A DNA stretch of 51,096 bases from positions 8,218 through 59,313 of the forward strand of contig NZ_JACWCT010000107.1 in assembly GCF_016613415.1 (NCBI RefSeq). The letters run 5' to 3'. The notes below the pieces were generated by a model, which saw nothing but the letters and a program-made list of their open reading frames with translations, had not been told where the DNA came from and did not search any database. This document shows, piece after piece, positions 15,105 through 25,932 of the stretch; positions within the stretch are counted from its first letter, which is position 1, and each line of letters opens with the position of its first letter. The translations under genes were made by a program, and so were the position numbers. Source of the stretch: Methylobacterium ajmalii. Its GTDB lineage: Bacteria > Pseudomonadota > Alphaproteobacteria > Rhizobiales > Beijerinckiaceae.

Positions 15105-16046
15105 ATGCGGGACGAGGGTGGGGACGTCGACGAAGCGATGGTCGGGGCGGTGCGGGCCTTCGGCCGGTTCTACACCCGCCAGATCGGCCTCCTGGAGGAG
15201 GGGCTCCACCGCAGCGCCTTCTCGCTCACCGAGGCGCGGGTGCTCTACGAGCTCGCCCACCGCGATCACCTGACCGCCTCGGTCCTCGGCCAGGATCTCG
15301 GCCTCGATGCGGGCTATCTCAGCCGCCTGCTCAAGCGCTTCGAGGACCAGGGCCTGGTGACCCGCCGGGCCGCGCCGGAGGACGGGCGGCGCCAGGTCCT
15401 GGCCCTGACCGAGGCCGGACGGGCGGCCTACGCGCCGCTGGACGCGGCCTCGCGCGCCGAGGTGCGGGCCCTGCTCGCCCGGCTGCCCGCCGCCGACCGG
15501 GCGCTCCTCGTCGGCGCGATGGCGCGGGTGCGCGGCCTGCTCGGCGACCCGGCGTCGGACGCGCCGACGATCCTGCGCGACCTGCAGCCCGGCGATCTCG
15601 GCTGGATCGCCCACCGCCAGGGCCTGCTCTACGCCGCCGAGTACGGCTTCGACACGGGCTTCGAGGCGCTGGTGGCCGAGATCCTGGCCGGCTTCGTGCG
15701 CGACCTCGACCCGGCCCGGGCCGCGGCCTGGATCGCCGAGCGGGACGGCGCGGTGGCCGGCAGCGTCTTCCTGGTGCCCGCGGGCGGCGCCGAGGGGGTG
15801 GGCAAGCTGCGCCTGCTCTACGTCGAGCCCTCGGCCCGCGGCCAGGGCCTCGGCCGGCGCCTGACCGATTCCTGCATCGCGGGGGCCCGGGAGCGCGGCT
15901 ACCGGCAGCTCACGCTCTGGACCAACGACGTGCTGACGAGCGCCCGGCGGATCTACGCGCAGGCGGGCTTCCGCCTGGTCGAGGCGGCGCCGCACCGCTC
16001 CTTCGGGCAGGACCTGGTGGGGGAGACCTGGATGCTGGACCTGTGA
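15105..16046 (+). CDS. MarR-GNAT fusion: winged-helix regulator with acetyltransferase domain
   Basis: A 313-residue fusion. Residues 1-150 are a MarR winged helix-turn-helix (FSLTEARVLYELAH, DAGYLSRLLKRFEDQGLV recognition helix, wing RRAAPEDGRR). Residues 155-313 are a GNAT acetyltransferase, with the acetyl-CoA loop in ARGQGLGRRL and the following AGARERGYRQLTLWTN and ARRIYAQAGFRLV. The combined architecture is a known family. It probably represses its own promoter at the palindrome 15050-15062 and acetylates a small molecule or protein in response to a ligand. It faces the minus-strand cinA-type gene across a perfect hairpin. Confidence 0.9.
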   Translation: MRDEGGDVDEAMVGAVRAFGRFYTRQIGLLEEGLHRSAFSLTEARVLYELAHRDHLTASVLGQDLGLDAGYLSRLLKRFEDQGLVTRRAAPEDGRRQVLALTEAGRAAYAPLDAASRAEVRALLARLPAADRALLVGAMARVRGLLGDPASDAPTILRDLQPGDLGWIAHRQGLLYAAEYGFDTGFEALVAEILAGFVRDLDPARAAAWIAERDGAVAGSVFLVPAGGAEGVGKLRLLYVEPSARGQGLGRRLTDSCIAGARERGYRQLTLWTNDVLTSARRIYAQAGFRLVEAAPHRSFGQDLVGETWMLDL

Positions 16047-16124
16047 GGGCGTACCCTCATACGAAATCCGATCGATTGCTTCGCGATGCGGATTTCAGCT
16101 TCGCTCAAGCGCCGCGCGGGCTGG

Positions 16125-16164
16125 TGATATGGGATCCGGAAGCAATCTTCCGGATCCCATATCA
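16125..16164. terminator. Perfect 40-bp hairpin between convergent genes
   Basis: Arms TGATATGGGATCCGGAAG and its exact complement (18 bp each) around a CAAT loop. The right arm includes the stop codon of the cinA-type gene (16162-16164). It lacks a long T-run but lies where a bidirectional terminator is expected. Confidence 0.75.
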
Positions 16165-16659
16165 CACCTTCTCCAGCGCCATCTCCAGGAAGCCGAGCGC
16201 GTCCTCGACGGCGCAGCGGCGGACCTCGGAGCGGCCGAGGTCGCCGTAGCGGCGCTCGATGTGTCGGGTCGCCCGGCCGGCGGCGACGAGGCCGAAATGG
16301 ACGAGGCCGATGGGCTTGGCCGCCGTCGCGCCGGTGGGACCCGCGATGCCCGTGATGGCGAGCGCCACGTCGGCGCGGGAATGGGCCAGCGCCCCCTCGG
16401 CCATCGCCCGCGCCACCGGCTCGCTCACCGCGCCGTGGGCCGAGATCAGGTTGAAGTCGACGCCGAGGATCTCGGCCTTGGCCTCGTTGGAATAGGTGAC
16501 GAAGCCGCGCTCCACCACCTGCGAGGAGCCCGCCACCTCGGTGAGCAGGGCGGCCACCAGGCCGCCGGTGCAGGATTCCGCGGTGACGAGGCGGGCCTGG
16601 CGCTCGCGATAGGCGGCGATCAGCACGCTCGCCCGGGTGATGAGGGCGGCATCGAACAT
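16162..16659 (-). CDS. CinA-type nicotinamide-nucleotide amidohydrolase (PncC domain)
   Basis: A 165-residue stand-alone CinA C-terminal domain. The family block AESCTGGLVAALLTEVAGSS is at about residues 27-46, with GFVTYSNEAK and LAITGIAGPTGAT further on. These enzymes deamidate nicotinamide mononucleotide to nicotinic acid mononucleotide in pyridine nucleotide recycling. The ATG at 16659 overlaps the ispDF stop by one base (TGATG), so translation is coupled. The N-terminal MoCF-like domain of long CinA proteins is absent, as in many alphaproteobacteria. Confidence 0.92.
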   Translation of the reverse strand: MFDAALITRASVLIAAYRERQARLVTAESCTGGLVAALLTEVAGSSQVVERGFVTYSNEAKAEILGVDFNLISAHGAVSEPVARAMAEGALAHSRADVALAITGIAGPTGATAAKPIGLVHFGLVAAGRATRHIERRYGDLGRSEVRRCAVEDALGFLEMALEKV

Positions 16660-17882
16660 CAGGCGCGCGCCTCCGGCAGGCGGATGGTGGCCGCCGCCTG
16701 GGCGGCGAGGCCCTCGGCCCGGCCGACGAAGCCGAGCTTCTCCGTCGTCGTCGCCTTGATCGACACCGCCGAGAGCGGCACGCCGGCGATCTCGGCGATC
16801 CGGCTGCGGATCGCGTCGCGGTGGGCGCCGATCCGGGGCGCCTCGGCCAGCACCGTGATGTCGAGGTGGTCGATGACGCCGCCGCGCTCGCTCACCCGCC
16901 GCACCGCGTCGGCGAGGAACTGGTCGGAGGAGGCGCCGCGCCAGCGCGGGTCGCTCGGCGGGAAGTGCACGCCGATGTCGCCGTCGGCGAGCGCGCCCAG
17001 GATCGCGTCGGTGAGCGCGTGCAGCACCACGTCGCCGTCCGAATGGGCGAGCACGCCGCGATCGGCCGGGATGCGCACGCCGCCGAGCCAGACGTGGTCG
17101 CCTTCCGTGAAGGCGTGCACGTCGAAGCCGGTGCCGAGGCGGGTCAGGAGGGTCATGGCGGAGTCGCTCTCGGAGGGGGGCGAAAAGGCGCGGTCGGCCT
17201 CGACGAGGTCGGCGGCCTGGGTGATCTTGCGGTTGCGCAGGTCGCCGGGGAAGACCGCCACCGGCAGGCCGGCCCATTCGGCGAGCGCCCCGTCGTCGGT
17301 GAAGCCGTCGTGCCCCTCCGCCGCGGCGCGCGCGTGCGCCTCGGCGAGGAGCGCGAAGCGGAAGGCCTGCGGGGTCTGCACCGCCCGCAGGGACTCGCGC
17401 TCGGGGGTCGCGCGCACCCGGCCGTCCGGCTCGACCACCTTGATGGTGTCGCTCACCGGCACGCCCGGCACGGCGGCGCCGTGGTCTTGCGCCGCCGCGA
17501 TCGCCCGGTCGATCAGCGCGTCGTCGACGAAGGGGCGGGCGGCGTCGTGCACCAGCACCAGTTCCGGCGCGGCCTCGCGCGCCAGCGCCGCGAGCCCGGC
17601 CCGGACCGAGGCCTGCCGGGTGGCGCCGCCTTGCGTCGGCCGGGCGAGCTTGGCCTGCGCCGCCGGCGGCAGGTCGCCCAGGCACTCGTCGTAGAAGGCG
17701 GCGGCGTCGGCCGCGATCACCACCTGGATCCGGCCGACGCCCGGATGGGCGGCGAGCGCCGCCAGGGTCCGGGTCAGGACCGCCTGGCCGCCGACGCGGC
17801 GGTACTGCTTGGGCGTGTCGCCGCCGACGCGGATGCCGCGCCCCGCGGCGACGACCACTGCGGCGATCTGGGGAAGTGTCAA
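16659..17882 (-). CDS. ispDF: Bifunctional IspD-IspF (MEP pathway)
   Basis: A 407-residue fusion of two non-consecutive steps of the MEP isoprenoid pathway. IspD (about 1-225) makes CDP-methylerythritol: [10 protein letters not shown] binds CTP, and [11 protein letters not shown] and the [10 protein letters not shown] loop are present. IspF (about 245-407) makes the cyclodiphosphate: TGFDVHAF metal ligands, [18 protein letters not shown] and [10 protein letters not shown]. The fusion is characteristic of alphaproteobacteria. I prefer TTG 17882, because GGGAG lies 7 bp upstream and homology starts right after; a GTG at 17942 would add 20 residues. Confidence 0.95.
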   Translation of the reverse strand: MTLPQIAAVVVAAGRGIRVGGDTPKQYRRVGGQAVLTRTLAALAAHPGVGRIQVVIAADAAAFYDECLGDLPPAAQAKLARPTQGGATRQASVRAGLAALAREAAPELVLVHDAARPFVDDALIDRAIAAAQDHGAAVPGVPVSDTIKVVEPDGRVRATPERESLRAVQTPQAFRFALLAEAHARAAAEGHDGFTDDGALAEWAGLPVAVFPGDLRNRKITQAADLVEADRAFSPPSESDSAMTLLTRLGTGFDVHAFTEGDHVWLGGVRIPADRGVLAHSDGDVVLHALTDAILGALADGDIGVHFPPSDPRWRGASSDQFLADAVRRVSERGGVIDHLDITVLAEAPRIGAHRDAIRSRIAEIAGVPLSAVSIKATTTEKLGFVGRAEGLAAQAAATIRLPEARA

Positions 17883-18326
17883 AGAGGTCGCTCCCGGGAT
17901 TGCCCGCTCCTTAGCGACGCGCACCCGTCGACGCAAATGCACTGGGGGAAGGGCGGTGCCGCGCGGGAATGGGACATCTCACCGTCATCAGGCCGGATCG
18001 GGCTGCAGGCCCGCCGGCCCCGCGCTGCGGGGTTGCGTGGGGCGCATGCAGAACCGGAGACGGCGCGGCGCCCGGCCGACGGTTCGGCCCCGGGATGCTG
18101 CCCTGCACTGCAGCAAAGTCCGGGGTTACGGCGCTTCCAATTCCGCGCCATGCCCCGCTATCCTGGGCCGGGCGATCCGATCCGACGTTAGGGAAGGTTT
18201 CGCACGACGCCCGCCGGCCCCGCGGAACCGCGGAAGGGACGGCCCCGACGCAAATCGGACGCGAATCGCCGGTCGGGGAGGGAACGCGCTTGCGTCCGAC
18301 CGGGTTTTGGCTATTTGCTGAGCACA
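17883..18326. other. Divergent promoter region between ispDF and dusB
   Basis: About 440 bp without a gene. It should hold the promoters for ispDF-cinA (left) and for the dusB-ntrB-ntrC operon (right). A CTGCACTGCAG palindrome is visible near 18104. No certain -35/-10 boxes. Confidence 0.5.
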
Positions 18327-19424
18327 ATGACGACTGACCATTATTTGAGCGCCGAGGGGCCGGGGGCGGCCACGGGGGTGCGGCCGGCAGCGCTGCCACG
18401 GATGGCGGCGCACGATGCTGCGCCGCACGCGCAGGGCGCGCTGCTGGCGCCGCTCTCCGGCGTCACCGACCTGCACATGCGCCGCATCGCCCGCCGGCTC
18501 GGGGCCACCGCGACGGTGTCCGAGATGGTGGCGGCGGAGGATTTCGCCCGCGGCACCGAGGAGGCGCGCCTGCGGGCCGAGGGGGAGGGCGTGCTGCCGC
18601 ACGTCGTCCAGCTCGCCGGCTGCGACCCGCGCTGGATGGCCGAGGGCGCGCGGCTGGCCGAGGCGAACGGCGCCGACGTGATCGACGTCAACATGGGCTG
18701 CCCGGCCAAGGCCGTGACCGGCGGCCAGGCCGGCTCGGCCCTGATGCGCGACCTCGACCATGCCGAGCGCCTGCTCGCCGCGGTGCGCGGCGCGGTGTCG
18801 GTGCCGGTCACCGTCAAGATGCGGCTCGGCTGGGACGACGCCACCCGCAACGCCCCCGACCTCGCCCGCCGGGCCGAGCGGCTCGGCTACGCCGCCGTCA
18901 CGGTGCACGGCCGCACCCGGCAGCAATTCTATACCGGCCGGGCCGACTGGGCGGCGATCCGCCTGGTCCGCGAGGCGGTGGCGATCCCGCTCGTCGCCAA
19001 CGGCGACGTGGCGAGCCTCGCGGACGCGCAGGCCTGCCTGGCGGCGTCGGGCGCCGACGCCGTGATGGTCGGCCGGGCGGCGGTCGGGCGGCCCTGGCTC
19101 GTCGCCGCCATCGCGGCGGGGCTCGCCGGCGAGACGGTCGCGGAGCCGGACGACGCCGCCAAGGCCGAGCTCGCCGCCGAGCATTACGACGGGCTCATCG
19201 CCCTCTACGGCGCCCGGATGGGCGTGCGCCACGCCCGCAAGCACCTCGCGGCCTATGCCGACCATGCCGGCGGGCTCGGGCCCGACGAGCGCATCCGGCT
19301 TCTCACCACCACCGACCCGGCGGAGGCCGCGCGGCTCCTGCGGCGCGCCTTCGAGGGCCGGTCCGCGCAGCCCGCCGCACGGCCCGAGCCTCGGGCCGCA
19401 CGGTCCGAGATTCGGGCCGCATAG
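18327..19424 (+). CDS. dusB: tRNA-dihydrouridine synthase B (NifR3)
   Basis: A 365-residue FMN enzyme reducing specific uridines in tRNA. The TIM-barrel start [18 protein letters not shown], the catalytic Cys in [28 protein letters not shown] and [13 protein letters not shown] are all present, as is the FMN phosphate site [19 protein letters not shown] 18327 is used; a GTP-independent alternative would be the ATG at 18402, close to the conserved domain. As in other Rhizobiales it heads the ntrBC operon: ntrB starts one base after its stop. The C-terminus carries a 21-bp tandem repeat encoding a 7-residue unit. Confidence 0.93.
   Translation: MTTDHYLSAEGPGAATGVRPAALPRMAAHDAAPHAQGALLAPLSGVTDLHMRRIARRLGATATVSEMVAAEDFARGTEEARLRAEGEGVLPHVVQLAGCDPRWMAEGARLAEANGADVIDVNMGCPAKAVTGGQAGSALMRDLDHAERLLAAVRGAVSVPVTVKMRLGWDDATRNAPDLARRAERLGYAAVTVHGRTRQQFYTGRADWAAIRLVREAVAIPLVANGDVASLADAQACLAASGADAVMVGRAAVGRPWLVAAIAAGLAGETVAEPDDAAKAELAAEHYDGLIALYGARMGVRHARKHLAAYADHAGGLGPDERIRLLTTTDPAEAARLLRRAFEGRSAQPAARPEPRAARSEIRAA
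19374..19421 (+). repeat. 21-bp tandem repeat at the 3' end of dusB
   Basis: Units at 19374 and 19395, with a third partial unit at 19416 that runs into the stop codon. Each unit is itself palindromic around GGCCCGAGCCTCGGGCC. It adds a repeated Ala/Arg/Glu tail to DusB. Confidence 0.75.
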
Positions 19425-19425
19425 G

Positions 19426-20574
19426 ATGAGCGATGCACCCCCTGCCGCCCGCACCCGGAAGGCCTCGCTCATGAGCGACCCGACGAGCGAGATGATCATC
19501 AACGCCCTGCCGCTGCCCGTCCTGACCATCGGTCCGGACGAGCGGATCCTCCAGGTCAACATGGCGGCGGAGCACTTCTTCGACTACTCGCGCCGGATGA
19601 TGCAGCGCCAGCGCCTGCGCGACATCATCCCGTTCTCCTCGCCGATCATCGCGCTCGTCGACGAGGTGCGCCGGCGCCGCGCCAGCGTCAGCGAGTACCG
19701 GGTCGAGCTGGCCTCGCCGCGCACCGGTGTCGAGCGCAGCGTCGACGTGTTCGCGACCCATCTCGACGACGACCTCGTGGTGCTGATGCTCCAGGAGCGC
19801 ACCATCGCCGACAAGATGAACCGCCAGCTCACCCACCGGGGCGCGGCCCGCTCGATGGTGGCGCTCGGCGCGATGCTGGCCCACGAGATCAAGAACCCGC
19901 TCGCCGGCATCCGCGGCGCCGCCCAGCTCCTCGAGCAGTCGGCCGCCGAGGACGACCGCCTCCTGACCCGGCTGATCTGCGACGAATCCGACCGGATCGT
20001 GCGCATCGTCGAGCGGATGGAGCTCTTTGGCGACGAGCGCCCGGTCGAGCGCGGGCCGGTCAACGTCCACGGCGTCCTCGACCAGGTGAAGCGCTCGGCC
20101 CAGTCGGGCTTTGCCCGCCACATCCGCTTCGTCGAGACCTACGATCCCTCGCTGCCGCCGGTGCTCGGCAACCGCGACCAGCTGGTCCAGGTCATCCTCA
20201 ACCTCGTCAAGAACGCCGCCGAGGCGATCGGCGCCGACGCGGTCGACGGCGAGATCGTCCTCTCCACCGCCTTCCGCACGGGGCTTCGCCTCCAGGTGCC
20301 GGGCTCGCGCGAGCGGGTGAGCCTGCCGATCGAGGTGGCGGTGCGCGACAACGGCCCGGGCGTCACGGCCGAGCTGCTGCCGGACCTGTTCGACCCCTTC
20401 GTGACCACCAAGGCGCAAGGGTCGGGCCTCGGCCTCGCGCTGGTCGCCAAGATCGTCGGCGACCACGGCGGCATCGTCGAGTGCGATCCCGCCCCCCGCC
20501 GCACCGCCTTCCGCGTCCTCCTGCCGATGTCGCATGCCCGCGACGGGCGCGAATCCTCCGCCGAGACCGAGTGA
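19426..20574 (+). CDS. ntrB: Nitrogen regulation sensor histidine kinase NtrB
   Basis: A 382-residue soluble kinase-phosphatase acting on NtrC, normally governed by PII. It has a PAS domain at about 22-130, HisKA with His153 in [12 protein letters not shown], and a HATPase_c domain with N-box [14 protein letters not shown]1 DNGPGV and G2 [11 protein letters not shown] 19426 begins one base after the dusB stop; an in-frame ATG at 19471 is an alternative. Encoded between dusB and ntrC, the classical alphaproteobacterial order, so one operon is expected. Confidence 0.94.
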   Translation: MSDAPPAARTRKASLMSDPTSEMIINALPLPVLTIGPDERILQVNMAAEHFFDYSRRMMQRQRLRDIIPFSSPIIALVDEVRRRRASVSEYRVELASPRTGVERSVDVFATHLDDDLVVLMLQERTIADKMNRQLTHRGAARSMVALGAMLAHEIKNPLAGIRGAAQLLEQSAAEDDRLLTRLICDESDRIVRIVERMELFGDERPVERGPVNVHGVLDQVKRSAQSGFARHIRFVETYDPSLPPVLGNRDQLVQVILNLVKNAAEAIGADAVDGEIVLSTAFRTGLRLQVPGSRERVSLPIEVAVRDNGPGVTAELLPDLFDPFVTTKAQGSGLGLALVAKIVGDHGGIVECDPAPRRTAFRVLLPMSHARDGRESSAETE

Positions 20575-20579
20575 GCGCC

Positions 20580-22037
<1,458 letters not shown>

Positions 22038-22888
22038 CGGCGGCCGGGCGAGGCCGGAGGCGGAACCGGGGGGACAACCCGCCTGGTCCAGCGCGGCATT
22101 CCGACGCAACTTCTTGTCCCCCGACGATGAGGGGGGTACCAAAGGCCAAGATGCGGGATAATCCGGCAAGGCCGGATCGTTGCGGCGCCGGTTCGAGGGT
22201 ACTGTCCCCCGTATCGGCCCCTCCGAGTACAGGCGCTTCCCCCCGCATGGCTCGGACGAAATCTTGCCGCCGCGCCTGCGCCCTGAGTTTCCGATGCGTC
22301 AGGGTGGGTTCTGGACAATGGAAGATCGTCCATACCGGACATATTGATCAGTCGATCCGGCAGGCTGCGCGCGGCTGACGTCTCGTTAGATCTAGCGAAT
22401 GCCGCACCGGACCGTGATCGGAGGCGGCCGCGGGCGAAATCGCAGCGGGATGACACGATTTCGAGCGATCAGCCGCGGTCGCCGTGGTCGGCCCGGCGGC
22501 GCCTGGATTGGGTCTCTGCGCGGGGTTTGGCCAGAAGACGAACTATTGTTTTGTAGTTTTTACCAATTGTTAAGTGACGCCCCCGCGCCGGTCCGGCGGT
22601 GCCCGCCCCCCTCCGGGAGGTCCGGACCGGGCCGGGCGACCGGCCGCGGGCGGCATACCAAGCCCTTGTCCCCAAAGATCTTTCCTTCTTCGCCGTGGCG
22701 GCTCGCGCAAGCCTCCGCGGCGGCCGGCAGCGGAGTCCCGCGGCGGCGGACCGCCCGGCACCCGCCGCTACGGAAAAAGACGGTCAAAGCAGAACGATCC
22801 TTTATGTTGACCGAGACAGCTTGCAGTTGACGCAGACCGGCGTAACATCCATCACCTCGGACAGGGGGCGGCATTTCTAGAGGACCAC
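22038..22888. other. Long intergenic region between ntrC and the MucR gene
   Basis: About 850 bp in which I recognise no gene. CGGGGGGACAA (22067-22077) and TTGTCCCCCG (22114-22123) form an inverted repeat just after ntrC that could end the operon. An AT-rich patch near 22540-22570 (TTGTTTTGTAG, TACCAATTGTTAAG) stands out and is a reasonable site for the MucR promoter and for autoregulatory binding. The Arg/Gly/Pro-rich open frames here look like GC-rich noise. Confidence 0.5.
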
Positions 22889-23326
22889 ATGAGTACACAT
22901 GACCACGGCGAAGAGCCCCAGATGATCGGATTGGTGTCCGATATTGTGTCGGCTTACGTGTCGAACAACAGCGTGCCGGTGAGCGAGCTGGCGAGCCTGA
23001 TCCGCAGCGTCCACGAGGCGGTCGCCCGCCTCGGCACGGCCGCCCCGGCGGAGCCCGAGCGGCTGACCCCGCCGGTGCCGATCAAGAAGACCGTCTCGCC
23101 CGACTACCTGATCAGCCTCGAGGACGGGCGCCGATACCGGACGCTGAAGCGCCACCTGGCTGGCCGCGGGCTCACCCCCGAGCAGTACCGTCAGAAGTGG
23201 GGCCTGCCGCCGGACTACCCGATGGTCGCCGCCAATTACGCAGCCCAGCGCTCCGAGCTCGCCAAGAGCATCGGGCTGGGCCAGAAGCCGGTCGTCCGTC
23301 GTCCGCGCTCGACCCAGGCCGCCTGA
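22889..23326 (+). CDS. MucR/Ros-family transcriptional regulator lacking most zinc ligands
   Basis: A 145-residue MucR/Ros-type protein: N-terminal oligomerisation part (LVSDIVSAYVSNNSVP), then the DNA-binding region SLEDGRRYRTLKRHL followed by LTPEQYRQKWGLPPDYPMV and AAQRSELAKSIGLG. In zinc-binding members the first part reads CLECG...KRHLTTHH; here both Cys are Ser and Asp, and the last His is lost, leaving only the His of RHL. Zinc-free Ros homologues are known, so DNA binding is still likely. Such regulators control exopolysaccharide, motility and cell cycle genes. ATG 22889 has AGAGGA just upstream. Its place between ntrC and ntrY is unusual for Rhizobiales. Confidence 0.92.
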   Translation: MSTHDHGEEPQMIGLVSDIVSAYVSNNSVPVSELASLIRSVHEAVARLGTAAPAEPERLTPPVPIKKTVSPDYLISLEDGRRYRTLKRHLAGRGLTPEQYRQKWGLPPDYPMVAANYAAQRSELAKSIGLGQKPVVRRPRSTQAA

Positions 23327-23499
23327 CGACGCGCAGCCCGGTCCCGATCCCGCAGCGGGCCTGATCCCCGAGGACCGATCCCATACGGGCCGATCCGGTG
23401 GCTCGACCCCGCGCGGACCCGACGCCGCCGGCGGCCCTTATGACCGCCGCGGCGGCATCCGTATTAATTTCGCCACACTGTAGTGGCCTTGCACCACGG

Positions 23500-25812
23500 A
23501 TGCTGTTCACACGACGCCCCCGGGCTCCGGCGCCCCCTTCCGGTCCGGCCGGCCACCTCGCCGGACCGCTCCCGCCCGGATCGGTTCCGGACGCCGCGCC
23601 GCGGGGTCCGGGCTGGTTCGGGGCGCTGGCGGTCAGCGTCGCCCTGGCGCTGGCGCTCGTCACCTTCCTGATCCTGGTCGGCGCCACCGCGATCGCGCCG
23701 ACCCACACCGTGGTGGTGGCGCTGCTGCTCAGCAACGTCGCCCTGGTGCTGCTGCTCGTCGTGGTCATCGCCTGGGAGGCGCGGGTCTTCCTGCGGGCCC
23801 GGCGTACCAACGCGGCGGCCGCCCGGCTCCACACCCGCATCGTCGGCCTGTTCAGCCTGATCGCGACCCTGCCGACGGTGCTGCTCGCCGTGGTGGCGTC
23901 GATCACGCTGGAGCGCGGCCTGTCGCCCTGGTTCTCCGACCGGATGCGCAACGTCGTGCTGATGTCGGTCGACGTGGCCGACGCCTACCTGACCAACCAG
24001 TGCCAGAGCCTCGCCCGCGAGGCGCGGATCCTCTCCGACGATCTCACCCGGGCGCGGCCCGCCTTCGACGTCGAGCGGGCCTGGTTCGAGAGCTTCATGA
24101 CGGCGCGCGCCGCCTCGCTCGGCCTGCCGATCGCCCGGATCATGCGCTCGCCGACCGAGACCGTGGCGCGGGCCAACATCGACATCCTGAAGGACCCGCC
24201 GCTGCCCTCGGCCAGCGACTTCGAGGAGGCGGCGAAATCCCCCGATGCCACCTGCCTGCTGCCGCGGGAGGGGCGGGTCTTCGGCACGCTGATGAAGCTG
24301 CCGGCCTACGACGACGCCTTCCTGCTGGTCGAGCGCGAGGTGACGCGGCTCGCCGTCGAGTTCCCGGGCGTGTCGCGGGCCGCCGCGACCGAGTTCCTGA
24401 CCATCGATGCCGGGCGGCGCAGCGTGCAGATCGCCTTCGCGACGATGTTCGCGCTGATCGCGCTGATCGCGCTCCTGTCGGCGGTGTGGTTCGGGCTCAA
24501 CTTCGCCAACCGCTTCGTGACGCCGATCCGCCGGCTGATCAACGCCGCCGACCAGGTCGCGTCGGGCAACTACTACGCCCAGGTGCCGTTCCGGAAGACC
24601 GAGGGCGACCTCCAGCACCTCGGCGAGAGCTTCAACAAGATGACCCAGGAGCTCAGCCGCCAGCGCGCCACGCTGATCGAGCAGAGCGAGCAGATCGACA
24701 GCCGCCGCCGCTTCACCGAGGCGGTGCTCGCCGGGGTGCCGGCCGGCGTGATCGGCGTCGACGGGCGGGGCGTCATCACCATCGCCAACCCGTCCGTCGA
24801 GCGGATGCTCGGGCGCTCCGTCGCCGACCTCGTCGGCGAGCCCCTCGAGGCGGTGATCCCCGAGCTCGGCGGCCTGCCGGGGGATTCCCGCGCCCGCCCG
24901 ACCCAGCAGCAGATCCAGATCGCCCGCAACGGCCGCGAGCGCACCATCGACGTGCGCACCACGAGCGAGCAGTCGCAGGACGGCGACCGCGGCTACGTCG
25001 TCACCCTGGACGACATCACCGACCTCGTCACCGCGCAGCGCACCTCGGCCTGGGCCGACGTCGCCCGCCGCATCGCCCACGAGATCAAGAACCCGCTGAC
25101 CCCGATCCAGCTCTCGGCCGAGCGCATCCGGCGCAAGTACGGGAAGGTGATCACCGCCGACAAGGAGATCTTCGAGCAGTGCGTCGCCACGATCGTGCGC
25201 CAGGTCGACGACATCAAGCGGATGGTGGACGAGTTCTCGTCCTTCGCGCGGATGCCCAAGCCCGCCATCGCCCGCAACGACCTGACCGAGATCGTCAAGC
25301 AGAACCTGTTCATGATGCGGGTGGCCCATCCCGACGTGGCCTTCACGCTGCAGGAGGGCGAGGCCCGGGTCAGCGCCGCCTTCGACACCCGGCTCCTGTC
25401 GCAGGCGATCACCAACATCCTCAAGAACGCCGTCGAGGCGGTGCAGGCGGTGCCCGAGGACGTGCGGGGCGAGAGCCTGGTCGCGGTGCGCCTCTACGAG
25501 GAGGGCGAGGCCGCGGTGATCGAGATCACCGATACCGGCAAGGGATTCCCGCAGGAAGGGCGCCAGCGGCTGCTCGAACCCTATATGACCACCCGCGAGG
25601 GGGGCACGGGCCTCGGATTGGCGATCGTGAGCAAGGTCTTGGAAGAGCACGGCGGCGGCATCGAGCTGAACGACAATCCGCGCGGGCGCGGCGGCCAGGT
25701 GCGGATGCGCGTCCTGCGGGAGATGCGCCGCGACGCGCCGACGGAGGCCGGCACCGCCCGGCCGGCCCAGGTCCCGGAGACCCCCGCCACCTCCCCGGAG
25801 CCCGCCGCGTGA
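23500..25812 (+). CDS. ntrY: Membrane sensor histidine kinase NtrY
   Basis: A 770-residue membrane kinase. Two hydrophobic hairpins near residues 45-110 and about 115-140 precede a periplasmic segment, another membrane helix lies near 310-335, followed by HAMP (NRFVTPIRRLINAADQVASG), PAS (FTEAVLAGVPAGVIGVDGRG) and HisKA with His527 in [13 protein letters not shown]. The ATPase domain has N-box ITNILKNAVEAV, G1 DTGKGF and G2 GTGLGLAI. It phosphorylates NtrX, encoded 120 bp downstream, in a redox/nitrogen-responsive pathway. ATG 23500 is preferred over GTG 23398 because the earlier residues look unconserved. Confidence 0.94.
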   Translation: MLFTRRPRAPAPPSGPAGHLAGPLPPGSVPDAAPRGPGWFGALAVSVALALALVTFLILVGATAIAPTHTVVVALLLSNVALVLLLVVVIAWEARVFLRARRTNAAAARLHTRIVGLFSLIATLPTVLLAVVASITLERGLSPWFSDRMRNVVLMSVDVADAYLTNQCQSLAREARILSDDLTRARPAFDVERAWFESFMTARAASLGLPIARIMRSPTETVARANIDILKDPPLPSASDFEEAAKSPDATCLLPREGRVFGTLMKLPAYDDAFLLVEREVTRLAVEFPGVSRAAATEFLTIDAGRRSVQIAFATMFALIALIALLSAVWFGLNFANRFVTPIRRLINAADQVASGNYYAQVPFRKTEGDLQHLGESFNKMTQELSRQRATLIEQSEQIDSRRRFTEAVLAGVPAGVIGVDGRGVITIANPSVERMLGRSVADLVGEPLEAVIPELGGLPGDSRARPTQQQIQIARNGRERTIDVRTTSEQSQDGDRGYVVTLDDITDLVTAQRTSAWADVARRIAHEIKNPLTPIQLSAERIRRKYGKVITADKEIFEQCVATIVRQVDDIKRMVDEFSSFARMPKPAIARNDLTEIVKQNLFMMRVAHPDVAFTLQEGEARVSAAFDTRLLSQAITNILKNAVEAVQAVPEDVRGESLVAVRLYEEGEAAVIEITDTGKGFPQEGRQRLLEPYMTTREGGTGLGLAIVSKVLEEHGGGIELNDNPRGRGGQVRMRVLREMRRDAPTEAGTARPAQVPETPATSPEPAA

Positions 25813-25932
25813 CGCCCCGGCCCGCGCCGGGAGCGCCGGACCACACCCACCGATTCGACAGCCCAATTCGATACAGCACCGGGAGCGGGGCCCTCAGGCC
25901 CGCCGCCCGCGTCGCGGGGAGGCCTTGAAGCC

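Noticed and set aside
22344..22880. Several small plus-strand frames between ntrC and the MucR gene
   Set aside because: Low-complexity Arg/Gly/Pro composition, no homology that I recognise, overlapping one another in several frames.
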